64,000 nucleotides of DNA from Excoecaria cochinchinensis (GCA_947683425.1 CANTUQ010000081.1:5638501-5702500), one strand, 5' to 3'; shown: positions 47,649 through 59,064, numbered from the stretch's first letter. Notes: generated from the letters alone by a model not told the origin. A program made the numbers and translations.

Positions 47649-48835
47649 TATGCAAATTTGCCAAAACACAGCTATGTTTTACCAATGCACAGCTGTGTTT
47701 TTCTCACCCAAATCTCATAACAAACTTCAAGTCCTCATAACTCAATTCAAATGTCATTATTAGCCAAATCATTCTTCTAAACATACGTTCTCTTACTTAT
47801 TAACTTTCTAACAATGTTGATTTTAACACAATTAGATGACAACTCAAGGAGTTATGTTCAAATGGTTATAACATGCTCCAAATGACTCATATGCACATTT
47901 TGGTTAACCTAAGAAAACCATTTTAAAATTTTATGCTTGTTCAAACTATATATATTTCCATGTCAAGTTCACATACCAATTTCAATTCGAGAATTCACCT
48001 ATCAAATAAACTTATATAATCCACTTTCTCTCAATTTACATTCAAACACATATATCTAAATTTAGGGTTCAACAAACTCATAGCAATCAACACACTCCAA
48101 TGCAATCATTCCTTCAGTACAATCATCTCATAGCATAACACAATAATTTCTCACACAATCAATAAAATTATACACATATATCACAATTGGTTCACAAACC
48201 TCTTCTCCTTAGCTCCCTAAAAGTCACTCAGCCTCTTGATCAATCACCTTCCCCTTTCCTTTGATTCCCTTTACCCCCTCAACTTCAGCTATCATCAAAT
48301 CTAAGATTGGAACAAGGATTAATTACCAACTCATCACAACCCAATAACAAGAAAAGGAGCAGAAGAAGATGAGAAATTAATTACTAGATCACTTACCTTA
48401 CTAAAATAGAACTTAGCAACCAATACATCATTTATCTTCAATAGAATTCTTATGGAGATCACTTAAGTAATAGCTTCCGAAATGAAGAGAAGAAGATGAG
48501 TGTGAAGAAGGAAAGATAGTCCGGAATTGCACATAGAAAGGTGTGGATTTCCTCTTTCCTCAATGAGATATATATTGCATGAAATAGGTTAGGTTGGCAA
48601 TGCCACAGCCGGACACATGGATCCCACTATAATCCTTCAAACTCAGTTAACTTAATCAAGTTTAATTAACTCATAATTAATCCACCACTAATACTTTCAC
48701 AATTAAACTTATCTTATTTCAGTCATTTAAATGTGTCATTCTCTAAAGTTCAATTCAGTCCCACAAATAAAATTAGGTCACACATACTTCCTAAATTAAA
48801 CCAATTACTACCAAGGTACAATTTCGACCATTACA

Positions 48836-49347
48836 ACTCTCTTCTCCTAAAAAGAATTTCGTTCACCAAATTTATATTCGAACCAATATAGCTGAGGGTA
48901 CAACTCTCACATAGCTGCTTCGGGATTTTGCATCACTTCTTTTCAATCTCGCGATGTTCCAAACTACATGGAATCTAATGTTCCGCTTCCACTTAGCAGC
49001 GATCAAACACTTTGGAACATGATACCCCTCCAGATCACCAATAGATTTGTTCCAAGTTCTCATACATCATACTATCGCCTGTACGGCTAAGGTATTACAC
49101 TCTTCATGCATCGGTCTTTTTCTAGTTTCCATAGCATTGGCAGAACATAACTGTTGTTAGGAGTATATTATCGCATTTTCATTCACTGAATAGTCAGTCT
49201 TGCCTCTACTTCCAATTGATTGCAAAATCGATTGCAGCTTGAATAGGTTTTGTTTTATTTATACCATTTAAAGTACCATCAAAACGAATCTTTAATTACC
49301 GCTCAAAAGATATTGTCAAATACTTTATCCACATTCACACTATTCCC
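48836..49347 (-). mobile_element. J element internal region, no recognisable gene
   Basis: After the polypurine tract the minus strand reads a short open stretch ending like the C-terminus of the K element's pol. The next 450 bases have no recognisable RT, RNase H, integrase or chromodomain. J therefore lost most of pol by internal deletion. Confidence 0.6.
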
Positions 49348-49819
49348 TTACACACTAATAACACATACTGCATAATCTAAACATTCAGCAGCATATATTT
49401 CATCACATAACTTCTTATAATAACCATGTGAATGCGTAAATCCAGAGTCAATTAATGTATACATTTCTATATCAATGAGTAGAAATATACCCGCCATGAC
49501 CTCAGGCGCATCTTGCTCCTTCTTCACATGAGCTCTCGCTAGTACTGCAGTCGGTCGATTAACGAACTCTGACATTGTACCACCTCTGGACTGGCCACCC
49601 CGACCATGTCCTCTACCTCCTCCTCAATTAATAGGAGGTAAGTTAGATCTATCTCAACTCATATCCTGTTGATTTCTCATCGCCTCATTTGATGTAGGGC
49701 AGTTAGCAAGAAAGTGTTATTTGCTGCCACATCTAAGGCATGCTCATGTCAACCTCCAACATTCACTTCTATGGCGCTTACCATAGTGGGGACACTCTGG
49801 CACTTCACTCTTGTTACTT
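49348..49819 (-). pseudogene. J element gag zinc knuckles and protease fragment
   Basis: On the minus strand from 49819: CPHYGKRHRSECW, then a second knuckle of CX2CX4HX4C form, then QDAPEVMAGIFLL and the protease site TLIDSGFTHSH. It aligns by eye with the K element around 53300-53700. Stops interrupt the knuckles and the protease C-terminus. The sequence begins exactly at the K insertion (GATAT at 49820-49824), and its upstream half lies at 59463-60254. Confidence 0.8.
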
Positions 49820-50784
49820 GATATTGTCATGGCCGGACTTGTACCCTAGTTGCAATTAGTTTAATTTGGGGTCTAAGTGTAATTAAGTGTGTAGAATTGG
49901 ACTTAATTGAAAGGCTAAGGGAATTTAAGAGGTTAAAAAGGGAATTGTGCATGATTAATAAGAGTGGATTAATTAAGTTAAGTAAGTGTGGATTAGAGAA
50001 TAAAATAACTTGATTAAATGAATAGTGGAGGCAGAATTGAGAGTGGAATCCGTGTGGCATCATGAGAGTAAGCCACCTCCTTCTTTGCATGCATTTGCCT
50101 AGAGAAGTGAGAGGTGAGTATGTGTTGGCCTCATTCTTCATTTTTCTGCATTTGACTTTGTCTTTCTTCTTGCTTCCGTGAGTAAGGATGAGAGTGGTTT
50201 AAGTGGATGTATGCATATAGCTAATTGGAGCAAGAATTAAGTGTTAAGACCTAAGGGTAAGTGATTATATGTGCTTATTCTCATCTTCTACTCTTCTTCT
50301 TGGTTTTATTTTGGTATTGGTATGAGAATTGATGGAATGTGTTCCATCCTGGTATTTGAATTGGTTTTGCTAGCTGAAGAAGTGAAGAGAGATAAGGGAA
50401 AGGCTGTAATCGGAGAGCCGAGCGTCCGTCGAGATTAGGAGCTAAGGCGACGAGGTTTGGGAACAAACCTTAATTGTGTGGTTATGTGATTTGTGTTGGT
50501 TGAACAGAGATTTGAATTGAATTGTATATGTATGTGGAATTGAAGTTAAGCATGAATTATGTGATGCTAGATTATGTGATTGTAAAAGTAATATGCTTGG
50601 TGATATAATGCTTGAGAATATTTATGATTTGTGCTATTATTGAATGCCAAAACAGGTATGTGCTAATTGACTATATGGTTGATGTTTATGGGTTGATTGC
50701 CAAAAGTGAGAGTGAGATTTGAAGCTCTAATGAGTAGGAAGAAATGGACTGAAAAACACAACTATGTTATGGCATTTTTGCATA

Positions 50785-51113
50785 GGTCACGGTGACAATC
50801 AAATTGATTGTGACAGTGAGATATGCTTGAGTTCAATTCTGCCTACTTGATTTTTGTATGTCACGGTGACAATGGGACTCATTGTGACCGTGAGGTACTT
50901 AAGAGAGCCTTCTATTTTGCAAGGTGAGAATATGTCATGGTGACAATGAAGTTCATTGTGATCATGACATACCCTCAAGATGCATTCTGCCGAGACTTGG
51001 GAACATGTCACGGTGACAATGAAATTGATTGTGACCGTGAGCTGTCTCCAGTTTGCATTCTGTTTTGAACTTCAACATGTCACGGTGACAATGAAATTCA
51101 TTGTGACCGTGAC
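50785..51113. repeat. Hairpin array in K 5' LTR
   Basis: Five units of GTCACGGTGACAATGAAATT and its complement, spaced about 65 bp. Spacers carry GCATTCTG and TTTTG. In most units one arm has GTGAC where perfect pairing needs GTCAC, so a single mismatch is kept. Short open frames across it arise from the palindromes. Confidence 0.92.
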
Positions 51114-51406
51114 CTACCCTATTTTGGCAATATAATCCTAATGTGTTCAGACTTTCTAACGGTAAGTCTTCAAGTGAAATGAAGGACATTATGAGTAAGT
51201 GTTAAGCGTGTACACTTGCATACTATGTGATAAATCTTGAATGCAATCAAATATATAGTTATGAACTGTGAAGAATGAATTTAGAAGCATATTGAATATG
51301 CCAGTGAATGTGACATGAGCTAACTCTGTATGTGATGTGAAAAGCGATCAATGTGAACTGAATAATTTGTTTAACAATTTAAGCCTGCGAGTCAAGTAGT
51401 GGATAG

Positions 51407-51420
51407 TTAGGCATGCCTAT
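51407..51420. promoter_or_regulatory. Palindrome box (K 5' LTR)
   Basis: TTAGGCATGCCTAT, one base from the perfect TTAGGCATGCCTAA, preceded by GTGGATAG and followed by GCTGCAGCCCC. Confidence 0.65.
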
Positions 51421-51857
51421 AGGGTCAAGTGCTGCAGCCCCATGCATATAATGTGTCTGATTCCATTGGAATCACAATGCAAAAATAATGTGAATAATCC
51501 TTGCTGGATTATATTATAAGTGAAATGATATTTTGGCACCTGAGGGTACCCATGCGTAAGTGTAATCTCGATGAGATTCTAGTACCTGAGTGGTACCAAT
51601 GCGATACCCGTTATCCGCGTCATTGAATTGCAGGCTAACTGATTAATCAAATAATACAGGGAAGTGACTGTAATATAATAAAGCATGTGATGTGGTTATG
51701 TGAATAAGTGATTGATGCTTTATGATTGAATATAGTAATGGACAATACTATGCTTGAAATGATACTTGCTTTGATAATGATTGCTTTGGCATGTCTACTA
51801 GCATGTAATGTATGATGTCCCTGATGTGTGATAAATTGTGTACTATATATATGAGTT

Positions 51858-51906
51858 CCCCACTAAGTGTTGTCACTTAGCATGGATTTACTCTAATCCG
51901 TGCAGG
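51858..51906 (+). promoter_or_regulatory. Paired stem-loops near K 5' LTR 3' end
   Basis: CTAAGTG (51863-51869), loop TTGT, CACTTAG (51874-51880), followed at once by CATGGATT, loop TACTCT, AATCCGTG (51881-51902). Both stems are fully paired with one G-U. Relative to the 3' LTR the first stem has changed on both sides (G to A and C to T). Confidence 0.8.
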
Positions 51907-52274
51907 TACGGACGAGAGGTGACTGAAGGACATCCCCGCATTTTGTACGGTCAACAGTATGAAATAGAAAGTGTAGGTTCTGGGTTTAATATTTTGGGAT
52001 TTCTGTATAAACTTTTGTACCATCGTATGTATAGTGGGTATGTAAAGGCATGTAATAATCTGATAACTATGAATGTTAACCTAAATATGTATGTGCAATG
52101 CGTGTGGCTATGGAAATGCACTATAAGTAGTTGGCATGTGATGTGTGAGTTAAGATCGTATGTGATGAAATTTTAGTATTCAGGCTAAGCATGTGTTCTG
52201 TTGTGTGTGTGCGGTCTTCTCTAACTAAGATTAGGTGAGCTAGTTTGTCGTTTGGGAATGGGCGTCACAAGTTG

Positions 52275-52287
52275 TGGTATCAGAGCC
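52275..52287 (+). other. K element primer-binding site
   Basis: TGGTATCAGAGCC, complementary to initiator tRNA-Met, five bases after the 5' LTR end. Confidence 0.92.
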
Positions 52288-52378
52288 TAGGTTGAGTCTT
52301 TTCTGGGAATTGGGTAGATATGATGTGCATAGTCTGTTGACCTAATGCAGAAGTCCTTGTTTAATCTATGTAGTAACA

Positions 52379-53350
52379 ATGGATTCTGGAAGGCATACCG
52401 GAGAAGAATCTGCCGAAAGTGTGAGTCCCCGTGAAGCTGAGGTGATGGGGTCTGGACAGTCTAGATCGGTTAGTTTCGGGAATGAGATTCCGTTTGGGCC
52501 TATGGAAGCTATGATGAAAATGACACAAGATATGGTGAGAGTGATGGAGCGTATGTTAGCGCCTAGAGCCCCAATAGAATCTTTGAGAAAGCATGGTTTG
52601 GAGGAATTCCATGGAACAAGGTTAGATGAGTCAGAAAAAGCAGAGTACTGGATTGAGAAGGTGGAGAGGATTCTTAAGGAGATACGGTGTCCTCTTGACC
52701 AGTGGGTTGAATGTGTGGAGTCACTACTCCAAGGCCCTGCATATGATTGGTGGAAGCTAGTCCTGAAGAATCCGATGCTTCCTGAACCATTTGACTGGGA
52801 GTTCTTTGAAAGGGAATTCAAGAACAAGTATATCACTAAAGCACATCGAGAGGCAAACTGGAAGAAGTTTCTGAGTTTAAGGCAGAGAACCATGTCGATG
52901 ACGGAGTATGAAGCGGAATTTTGTCATCTAAGCAAGTACGCGCCAAAAGGTGTTTTAACCGATGTGTTGCGGTGTCAACAGTTTGAGGAAGGATTGATTG
53001 AGGAAATTAAAGCATTGCTGATTTCTCTAACAACAGAACAGAATATAAGTTATTATCGAATTGTACAAGCAGCTTTGAGAGCTGAAAGGACGTTGGTAGC
53101 TCAAAGAGAATGGAGACAAAGGAAGAATGCAGGTAGAGGTGGTTCCCAGACGGGGAAAAGATCAAGAGATTCTCATGTGGCACCACCTGCGGAATCTGGG
53201 TTCAGTTCTACAGCAAGAGGTAAGAAGCGTGGTGCTCCCTCAGCATCTGGTTCGGGAAGAGGAACATCTGGTAACAGAAGTGAGGTTCAGGAGTGTCCTC
53301 ATTGTGGTAAGAGGCATAGAGGAGAATGCTGGAGAGTGACGGGTGCTCTG
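52379..53350 (+). CDS. K element gag (capsid/nucleocapsid)
   Basis: Starts at ATG 52379, about 90 bases after the primer site. The capsid-type Retrotrans_gag domain spans roughly residues 85-220 (AEYWIEKVERIL, YDWWKLVLKNP, FEREFKNKYI, MTEYEAEFCHLSKYAP). A basic linker follows, then the first zinc knuckle CPHCGKRHRGECW at about residue 306. The protein coats element RNA in virus-like particles. Just after that knuckle the frame is wrong. The second knuckle (SEHFLANCP) is read in the frame that begins pol, and the CX2C part is absent. A small deletion of a length not divisible by three near 53345 explains this. Beyond that point the gag frame (to 53548) reads meaningless sequence. Confidence 0.88.
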
Positions 53351-54753
53351 AGCATTTCCTTGCTAATTGCCCTAATGCTTATGAGATGTCAGGAAATCAA
53401 CAAGAGCAGAGTAGGGGTGGTTCAAATTTGCCTTCTACTAATAGAGGAAGAGGAAGAGTACGTGGCAGAGGTAGCCAGTCCAGGGGTGCAGTTGATTCTG
53501 AAATTATGGATAGGCCTGATGCGGCACCAGTGCGGACTTATGCTATGAGGGCACGAGAGGATCAGGATGCGCCTGAGGTGATAGCAGGTACTATTCTACT
53601 CTGTGGTGTGGAAATGTTTGCACTTATTGATCCTGGCTCAACTCATTCATATGTGTGTGATAAAAAGATATGTGAAAAGATGCCTAAAGTTGAATGTTTA
53701 AAATATGATATATGTGTGTCTATCCCTTTGGGTGGTAACATTAATGTGAACAGAGTGTATAGAAACTGTGCATTAGAAGTTCAAGGTAGTGTGTTTCCAG
53801 CAGATTTGATTGAACTACCGTTTGATGAGTTTGATTTGATTTTGGGTATGGATTGGTTAACCAAATATGATGCGGATGTTAAGTGTAAAAGGAAGACGGT
53901 TGTACTCTATGATGGTAAGGGGACCAGAGCGACAGTGAGGGGAGTGTGGACTAATCCTCTTGTGAATGTGATATCTGCTATGCAAGCCTGTCGGTGTATG
54001 AGAAAAGGATGTGAAGCTTATCTAGCTTTGGTAATAGACAGTAAGAGAGAACATGTGAAAATACAAGAGATACCGATAATCAGAGAGTTTACTGACGTGT
54101 TCCCTGAAGAATTGAGCGGTGTACCACTGATAAGAGAGGTTGAGCTATCGATTGATGTGGCACCAGGAACGGTCCCGGTATCTAAGGCACCGTACAGAAT
54201 GGCTCCAACTGAGTTGAAGGAATTGAAAGAACAACTGCAAGAATTGCTAAATAGGGGTTTTATTAGACCTAGTGTTTCACCTTGGGGAGCACCAGTGCTA
54301 TTTGTCAAGAAGAAAGATGGTACAATGAGAATGTGCATCGATTATCGGCAGTTGAATAAAGTGATAATAAAGAATCGGTACCCTTTACCTTGGATTGAAG
54401 ATTTGTTTCATCAGTTAAGAGGCGCCGGTGTATTTTCAAAAATTGATTTGCGTTCAGGGTATTATCAGTTGCAAGTGAAGAAAGAAGACATACCTAAGAC
54501 TGCATTTAGAACTCGATATGGGCACTATGAGTTTCTGGTGATGCCTTTTGGGTTGACTAATGCGCCAGCTGCATTTATGGATTTTATGAATCGGGTATTC
54601 AGACCATATCTGGATCAATTTGTGGTAGTATTCATAGATGATATTCTGGTTTATTCAAGGGATGAGAAGGAGCACGAGCAGCATTTGAGAATTGTGCTCC
54701 AGACACTGCGGGAGCATCAGTTGTATGCCAAACTAAGTAAGTGCGAGTTCTAG
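53326..54753 (+). CDS. K element pol, part 1: protease and reverse transcriptase
   Basis: The frame carries the second gag knuckle (HFLANCP), an Arg/Gly/Ser linker, and the aspartic protease with LIDPGSTHSY at about residue 100 (Pro where many proteases have Ser or Thr). The RT follows: TELKELKEQLQELL, LFVKKKDGTMRMCIDYR, FSKIDLRSGYYQL, MPFGLTNAPAAFM and the catalytic FIDDILVYS at about residue 436. It ends at TAG 54751-54753, inside the RT thumb after KLSKCEF. The same frame continues at once, so this stop is a lesion. The position suits a G-to-A change in a tryptophan codon (inference). Confidence 0.92.
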   Translation: MLESDGCSEHFLANCPNAYEMSGNQQEQSRGGSNLPSTNRGRGRVRGRGSQSRGAVDSEIMDRPDAAPVRTYAMRAREDQDAPEVIAGTILLCGVEMFALIDPGSTHSYVCDKKICEKMPKVECLKYDICVSIPLGGNINVNRVYRNCALEVQGSVFPADLIELPFDEFDLILGMDWLTKYDADVKCKRKTVVLYDGKGTRATVRGVWTNPLVNVISAMQACRCMRKGCEAYLALVIDSKREHVKIQEIPIIREFTDVFPEELSGVPLIREVELSIDVAPGTVPVSKAPYRMAPTELKELKEQLQELLNRGFIRPSVSPWGAPVLFVKKKDGTMRMCIDYRQLNKVIIKNRYPLPWIEDLFHQLRGAGVFSKIDLRSGYYQLQVKKEDIPKTAFRTRYGHYEFLVMPFGLTNAPAAFMDFMNRVFRPYLDQFVVVFIDDILVYSRDEKEHEQHLRIVLQTLREHQLYAKLSKCEF

Positions 54754-54762
54754 CTCAAAGAG

Positions 54763-56214
54763 GTGTCATTTCTGGGTCATGTGATCTCATCTGAGGGGAT
54801 TAAAGTACACCCAACTAAGATAGAAGCAATTGTGAATTGGAAACCGCCTAAGCATGTGCTGGAGGTTCGCAGTTTCTTAGGGTTGGCTGGATATTACAGA
54901 AGGTTTGTGAAAGGATTTTCAGTGATAGCTTCACCGTTGACAAGATTGTTACGAAAAGGAGTGAAGTATGAGTGGTCTGAAAGATGTCAAGCGAGTTTCA
55001 ATCAGTTGAGGAAGATGTTAGTAGAAGCACCGATTCTTACACAGCCTATGACTGGCAAAGAGTATGTGTTGTATACCGATGCTTCAGGTGTCGGGTTGGG
55101 TTGTGTATTGATGCAAGAGGGGAAGGTGATAGCATATGCGTCAAGGCAACTGAAGCCGCACGAACAAAATTATCCGACTCATGATTTTGAATTGGCAGCA
55201 GTAGTGTTTGCTTTAAAGATTTGGCTACATTACTTGTATGGTGAGAAGTGTAGAATTTACACCGATCACAAGAGTTTGAAATATCTGCTTACACAGAAGG
55301 AATTGAATCTGAGACAGCGGAGATGGCTCGAGTTGTTTAAGGATTATGATTGTATTGTGGATTATCACCCGGGGAAAGCTAATGTAGTGGCGGATGCTTT
55401 GAGCAGGAAATCAATTTCAGCATTACAGTTAAAGCGGATCAAGTGGAGGTTTTCTGCAGACGGAGCTTTATTAGCACAGTTGAAAGCAAGACCGGTCCTG
55501 AAAGACGAGTTAATGGTTGCTCAGAGAAATAATGTGAGGTTGCAACAAGTTTTGCAGTCAGTCAGTGATATGGATAAGACTGACTATTCAGTGAATGAAG
55601 ACGGGGTACTGCTGTATAAGAATAGAATGTGTGTGGCAAGTGATAAAGAGTTAAAGAAGAGATTGACGCATGAGGCTCATAATACGATTTTCACTATGCA
55701 TCCAGGTGGAAACAAGATGTATCAAGATATGAAACAGTTGTACTGGTGGCCTGGGATGAAGAAAGATGTAGTGGAATATGTGTCTAAGTGCCTTGTCTGT
55801 CAACAAGTTAAAGCGGAGCATCAAGTGCCTCAGGGGAAGTTGCATCCACTCCCTATCCCACAATGGAAATGGGATAATATTACGATGGATTTTGTATCTG
55901 GATTGCCTCTGACTTCAAGACAACAGGATGCAGTATGGGTTATTGTGGACAGGTTTACGAAATTGGCTCACTTTATACCAGTCCGAATGGATTATTCTAT
56001 GGAAAAGTTGGCTGAATTGTATGTAAGAGAAATTGTCCGATTGCATGGGATACCCTTGTCTATTGTTTCTGATAGAGATCCCAGATTCACTTCACAGTTT
56101 TGGAAGAGTTTACAAGCGGCTTTGGGGACGAAATTGAACTTCAGTACTGCTTTCCATCCGCAAACTAATGGACAATCGGAAAGAATTATTAAGGTATTGG
56201 AAGATTTGATGTGA
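54763..56214 (+). CDS. K element pol, part 2: RNase H and integrase
   Basis: The same frame as part 1. It begins in the RT thumb (FLGHVISSEGIKVHP, SFLGLAGYYRRF), then RNase H with LYTDASGVGLG, FELAAVVFAL and YTDHKSLKYL. The integrase zinc domain follows (HEAHN..H, then CLVCQQ), and then the catalytic core with TMDFVSGLP, VSDRDPRF and PQTNGQSE (the D, D and E residues). Integrase joins the element DNA to the genome. It ends at TGA 56212-56214 after KVLEDLM, again with an open frame on the other side, consistent with a C-to-T change at a CpG. Confidence 0.92.
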   Translation: MSFLGHVISSEGIKVHPTKIEAIVNWKPPKHVLEVRSFLGLAGYYRRFVKGFSVIASPLTRLLRKGVKYEWSERCQASFNQLRKMLVEAPILTQPMTGKEYVLYTDASGVGLGCVLMQEGKVIAYASRQLKPHEQNYPTHDFELAAVVFALKIWLHYLYGEKCRIYTDHKSLKYLLTQKELNLRQRRWLELFKDYDCIVDYHPGKANVVADALSRKSISALQLKRIKWRFSADGALLAQLKARPVLKDELMVAQRNNVRLQQVLQSVSDMDKTDYSVNEDGVLLYKNRMCVASDKELKKRLTHEAHNTIFTMHPGGNKMYQDMKQLYWWPGMKKDVVEYVSKCLVCQQVKAEHQVPQGKLHPLPIPQWKWDNITMDFVSGLPLTSRQQDAVWVIVDRFTKLAHFIPVRMDYSMEKLAELYVREIVRLHGIPLSIVSDRDPRFTSQFWKSLQAALGTKLNFSTAFHPQTNGQSERIIKVLEDLM

Positions 56215-56223
56215 GCATGTGTT

Positions 56224-56955
56224 TTGGATTTCTCTAAGAGTTGGGATAGGTATCTTCCACTTATGGAATTTGCTTATAACAACAGTTATCAGACCAGTAT
56301 TGGTATGGCACCGTATGAAGTCTTGTACGGAAGGAAATGTCGTTCACCAGTTTGCTGGACTGAATTGAATGAGAGCAGAATCATTGGACCTGATCTAGTT
56401 AGGGATACAGAAGAGAAAGCTAAGATCATATAGCAAAGGTTGAAAGCAGCAAGTGACAGACAGAAATCATATGCTGATTTGAAGAGAAGGGACATTGAAT
56501 TCAGTGTGGGCGATAAAGTATTTCTGAAAGTGTCTCCTTGGAGGAAGATGCTAAGATTCGGTAAGAAAGGAAAATTGAGTCCGAGGTTTATCGGGCCATA
56601 CGAAGTGCTTGAAAGAGTAGGTTCAGTAGCTTATCGGTTGGCTTTGCCCCCGGCTTTGGCTAAATTGCATGATGTATTCCATGTATCCATGTTAAGAAGA
56701 TATAGGGCGGATGATTCCCATGTGCTACCTGTACAAGAAGTGGAAGTGCAATTAGATTTTACTTATGATGAGAAGCCGAAAGTGATTTTAGCGAGAGAAG
56801 TGAGGCAACTTCGGAACAAGCAGATACCACTTGTAAAGGTACTATGGCAGCATCATGGTGTAGAAGAAGCAACTTGGGAACCAGAAGCGGCTATGCGAGA
56901 GCAGCATCCACAACTGTTCCACTCAGGTATGAATTTTGAGGATAAAATTCTTTAA
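56224..56955 (+). CDS. K element pol, part 3: integrase C-terminus and chromodomain
   Basis: The same frame continues with WDRYLPLMEFAYNNSYQ and APYEVLYGRKCRSP of the integrase core end. There is a TAG at 56431-56433, then KSYADLKRRDIEF, the GPYEVLERVGSVAYRL element of the integrase C-terminal domain and LHDVFHVSMLR. The C-terminal chromodomain has REVRQLRNKQIPLVKVLW and ATWEPE (about 56790-56890). In chromoviruses this domain steers integration towards certain chromatin. The stop at 56955 lies beside the polypurine tract, as is usual for the lineage. Confidence 0.92.
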
Positions 56956-56966
56956 GGAGGGGAGAG
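56954..56966 (+). other. K element polypurine tract
   Basis: AAGGAGGGGAGAG directly before the 3' LTR; it primes plus-strand DNA synthesis in LTR elements. Confidence 0.88.
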
Positions 56967-57940
56967 TTGTCATAGCCGGACTGGTACCCTAGTTGCAATT
57001 AGTTTAATTTGGGGTCTAAGTGTAATTAAGTGTGTAGGATTGGACTTAATTGAAAGGCTAAGGAAATTTAAGAGGTTAAAAAGGGAATTGTGCATGATTA
57101 ATAAGAGTGGATTAACTAAATTAAGTAAGTGTGGATTAGAGAATAAAATAACTTGATTAAATGAATAGTGGAGGCAGAATTGAGAGTGGAATCCGTGTGG
57201 CATCATGAGAGTAAGCCACCTCCTTTTTTGCATGCATTTGCCTAGAGAAGTGAGAGGTGAGTATGTGTTGGCCTCATTCTTCATTTTTCTGCATTTGACT
57301 TTGTCTTTCTTCTTGCTTCCGTGAGTAAGGATGAGAGTGGTTTAAGTGGATGTATGCATATGGCTAATTAGAGCAAGAATTAAGTGTTAAGACCTAAGGG
57401 TAAGTGATTATGTGTGCTTATTCTCATCTTCTACTCTTCTTCTTGGTTTTAATTTGGTATTGGTATGAGAATTGATGGAATGTGTTCTATCCTGGTATTT
57501 GAATTGGTTTTGCTAGCTGAAGAAGTGAAGAGAGATAAGGGAAAGGCTGTAATCGGAGAGCCGAGCGTCCGTCGAGATTAGGAGCTAAGGCGACGAGGTT
57601 TGGGAACAAACCTTAATTGTGTGGTTGTGTGATTTGTGTTGGTTGAATAGAGATTTGAATTGAATTGTATGCGTATACGGAATTGAAGTTGAGCATGAAT
57701 TATGTGATGCTAGATTATGTGATTGTAATAGTAATATGCTTGGTGATATAATGCTTGAGAATGATTATGATTTGTGCTATTATTGAATGCCAAAACAAGA
57801 AGGGAAAACAAGTATGTGCTAATTGACTATGTGGTTGTTGTTTATGGGTTGATTGCCAAAAGTGAGAGTGAGATTTGAAGCTCTAATGAGTAGGAAGAAA
57901 TGGACTGAAAAACACAACTATGTTATGGTGTTTTTGCATA

Positions 57941-58270
57941 GGTCACGGTGACAATCAAATTGATTGTGACAGTGAGATATGCTTGAGTTCAATTCTGTCT
58001 ACTTGATTTTTGTATGTCACGGTGACAATGGGACTCATTGTGACCGTGAGGTACTTAAGAGAGCATTCTGTTTTGCAAGGTGAGAATATGTCACGATGAC
58101 AATGAAGTTCATTGTGACCGTGACATACCCTCAAGATGCATTCTGTCGAGACTTGGGAACATGTCACGGTGACAATGAAATTGATTGTGACCGTGACCTG
58201 TCTCCAGTTTGCATTCTGTTTTGAACTTCAACATGTCACGGTGACAATGAAATTTATTGTGACCGTGACC
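57941..58270. repeat. Hairpin array in K 3' LTR
   Basis: The same five units as 50785-51113, with a handful of single-base differences. This shows the array is copied faithfully when the element transposes. Confidence 0.92.
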
Positions 58271-58562
58271 TACCCTATTTTGGCAATATAATCCTAATGT
58301 GTTCAGACTTTCTAACGGTAAGTCTTCAAGTGAAATGAAGGACATTATGAGTAAGTGTTAAGCGTGTACACTTGCATACTATGTGATAAATCTTGAATGC
58401 AATCAAATATGTAGTTGTGAACTGTGAAGAATGAATTTAGAAGCATATTGAATATGCCAGTGAATGTGATATGAGCTATCTCTGTATGTGATGTGAAAAG
58501 CGATCAATGTGAACTGAATAATTTGTTTAACAATTTAAGCCTGCGAGTCAAGTAGTGGATAG

Positions 58563-58576
58563 TTAGGCATGCCTAT
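58563..58576. promoter_or_regulatory. Palindrome box (K 3' LTR)
   Basis: TTAGGCATGCCTAT preceded by GTGGATAG, identical to the 5' LTR copy. Confidence 0.65.
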
Positions 58577-59015
58577 AGGGTCAAGTGCTGCAGCCCCATG
58601 CGTATAATGTGTCTGATTCCATGGGAATCACAATGCGAAAATAATGTGAATAATCCTTGCTGGATTATATTATAAGTGAAATGATATTTTGGTACCTGAG
58701 GGTACCCATGCATAAGTGTAATCTCGATGAGATTCTAGTACCTGAGTGGTACCAATGCGATACCCGTTATCCGTGTCATTGAATTGCAGGCTAACTGATT
58801 AATGAAATAATACAGGGAAGTGACTGTAATATAATAAAGCATGTGATGTGGTTATGTGAATAAGTGATTGATGCTTTATGATTGAATATAGTAATGGACA
58901 ATACTATGCTTGAAATGATACTTGCTTTGATAATGATTGCTTTGGCATGTCTACTAGCATGTAATGTATGATGTCCCTGATGTGTGATAAATTGTGTACT
59001 ATATATATATGAGTT

Positions 59016-59064
59016 CCCCACTAAGCGTTGTCGCTTCGTATGGATTTACTATAATCCGTGCAGG
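59016..59064 (+). promoter_or_regulatory. Paired stem-loops near K 3' LTR 3' end
   Basis: CTAAGCG, TTGT, CGCTTCG-type first stem, with one decayed pair at its base, then GTATGGATT, TACTAT, AATCCGTG. Compare the fully paired CTAAGTG/CACTTAG of the 5' LTR. Confidence 0.7.

Larger units (their letters stand above)
45941..48835 (-). mobile_element. J element, 3' LTR
   Basis: A 2,895-bp LTR. On the minus strand it starts TGTAATGGTCG and ends AATGGGCGTTACA. It matches 60363-63190 nearly throughout. A polypurine tract AGGAGAAGAGAG lies just upstream on the minus strand (48836-48849). It holds the paired stem-loops (46324-46372, decayed) and a hairpin array (47396-47648). Confidence 0.9.
49825..52269 (+). 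mobile_element. K element 5' LTR
   Basis: Starts TGTCATGGCCGG and ends GGGCGTCACA. In order it contains a hairpin array (50785-51113), the palindrome box (51407-51420), GTACC/GGTACC words near 51540-51600, and the paired stem-loops (51858-51906). No clear TATA box was found in the first 400 bases. Confidence 0.95.

Noticed and set aside
50799..51189. Short open frames with repeated VTVT and HCHRD words in LTRs K and J (also 57955-58345, 47355-47567, 61751-62071)
   Set aside because: They are translations of the GTCACGGTGACAAT hairpin arrays. The repeated words come from the palindromes and no start or domain supports a gene.
53629..53640. Pro in the protease active site of K (DPGS) as an inactivating change
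   Set aside because: From general knowledge, DPGS occurs in proteases of many plant Ty3/gypsy elements, so it cannot be called a lesion from sequence alone.
54018..54338. Minus-strand open frame inside K pol (also 52366-52893 minus)
   Set aside because: Shadows of the plus-strand gag and pol frames, which carry clear family motifs.
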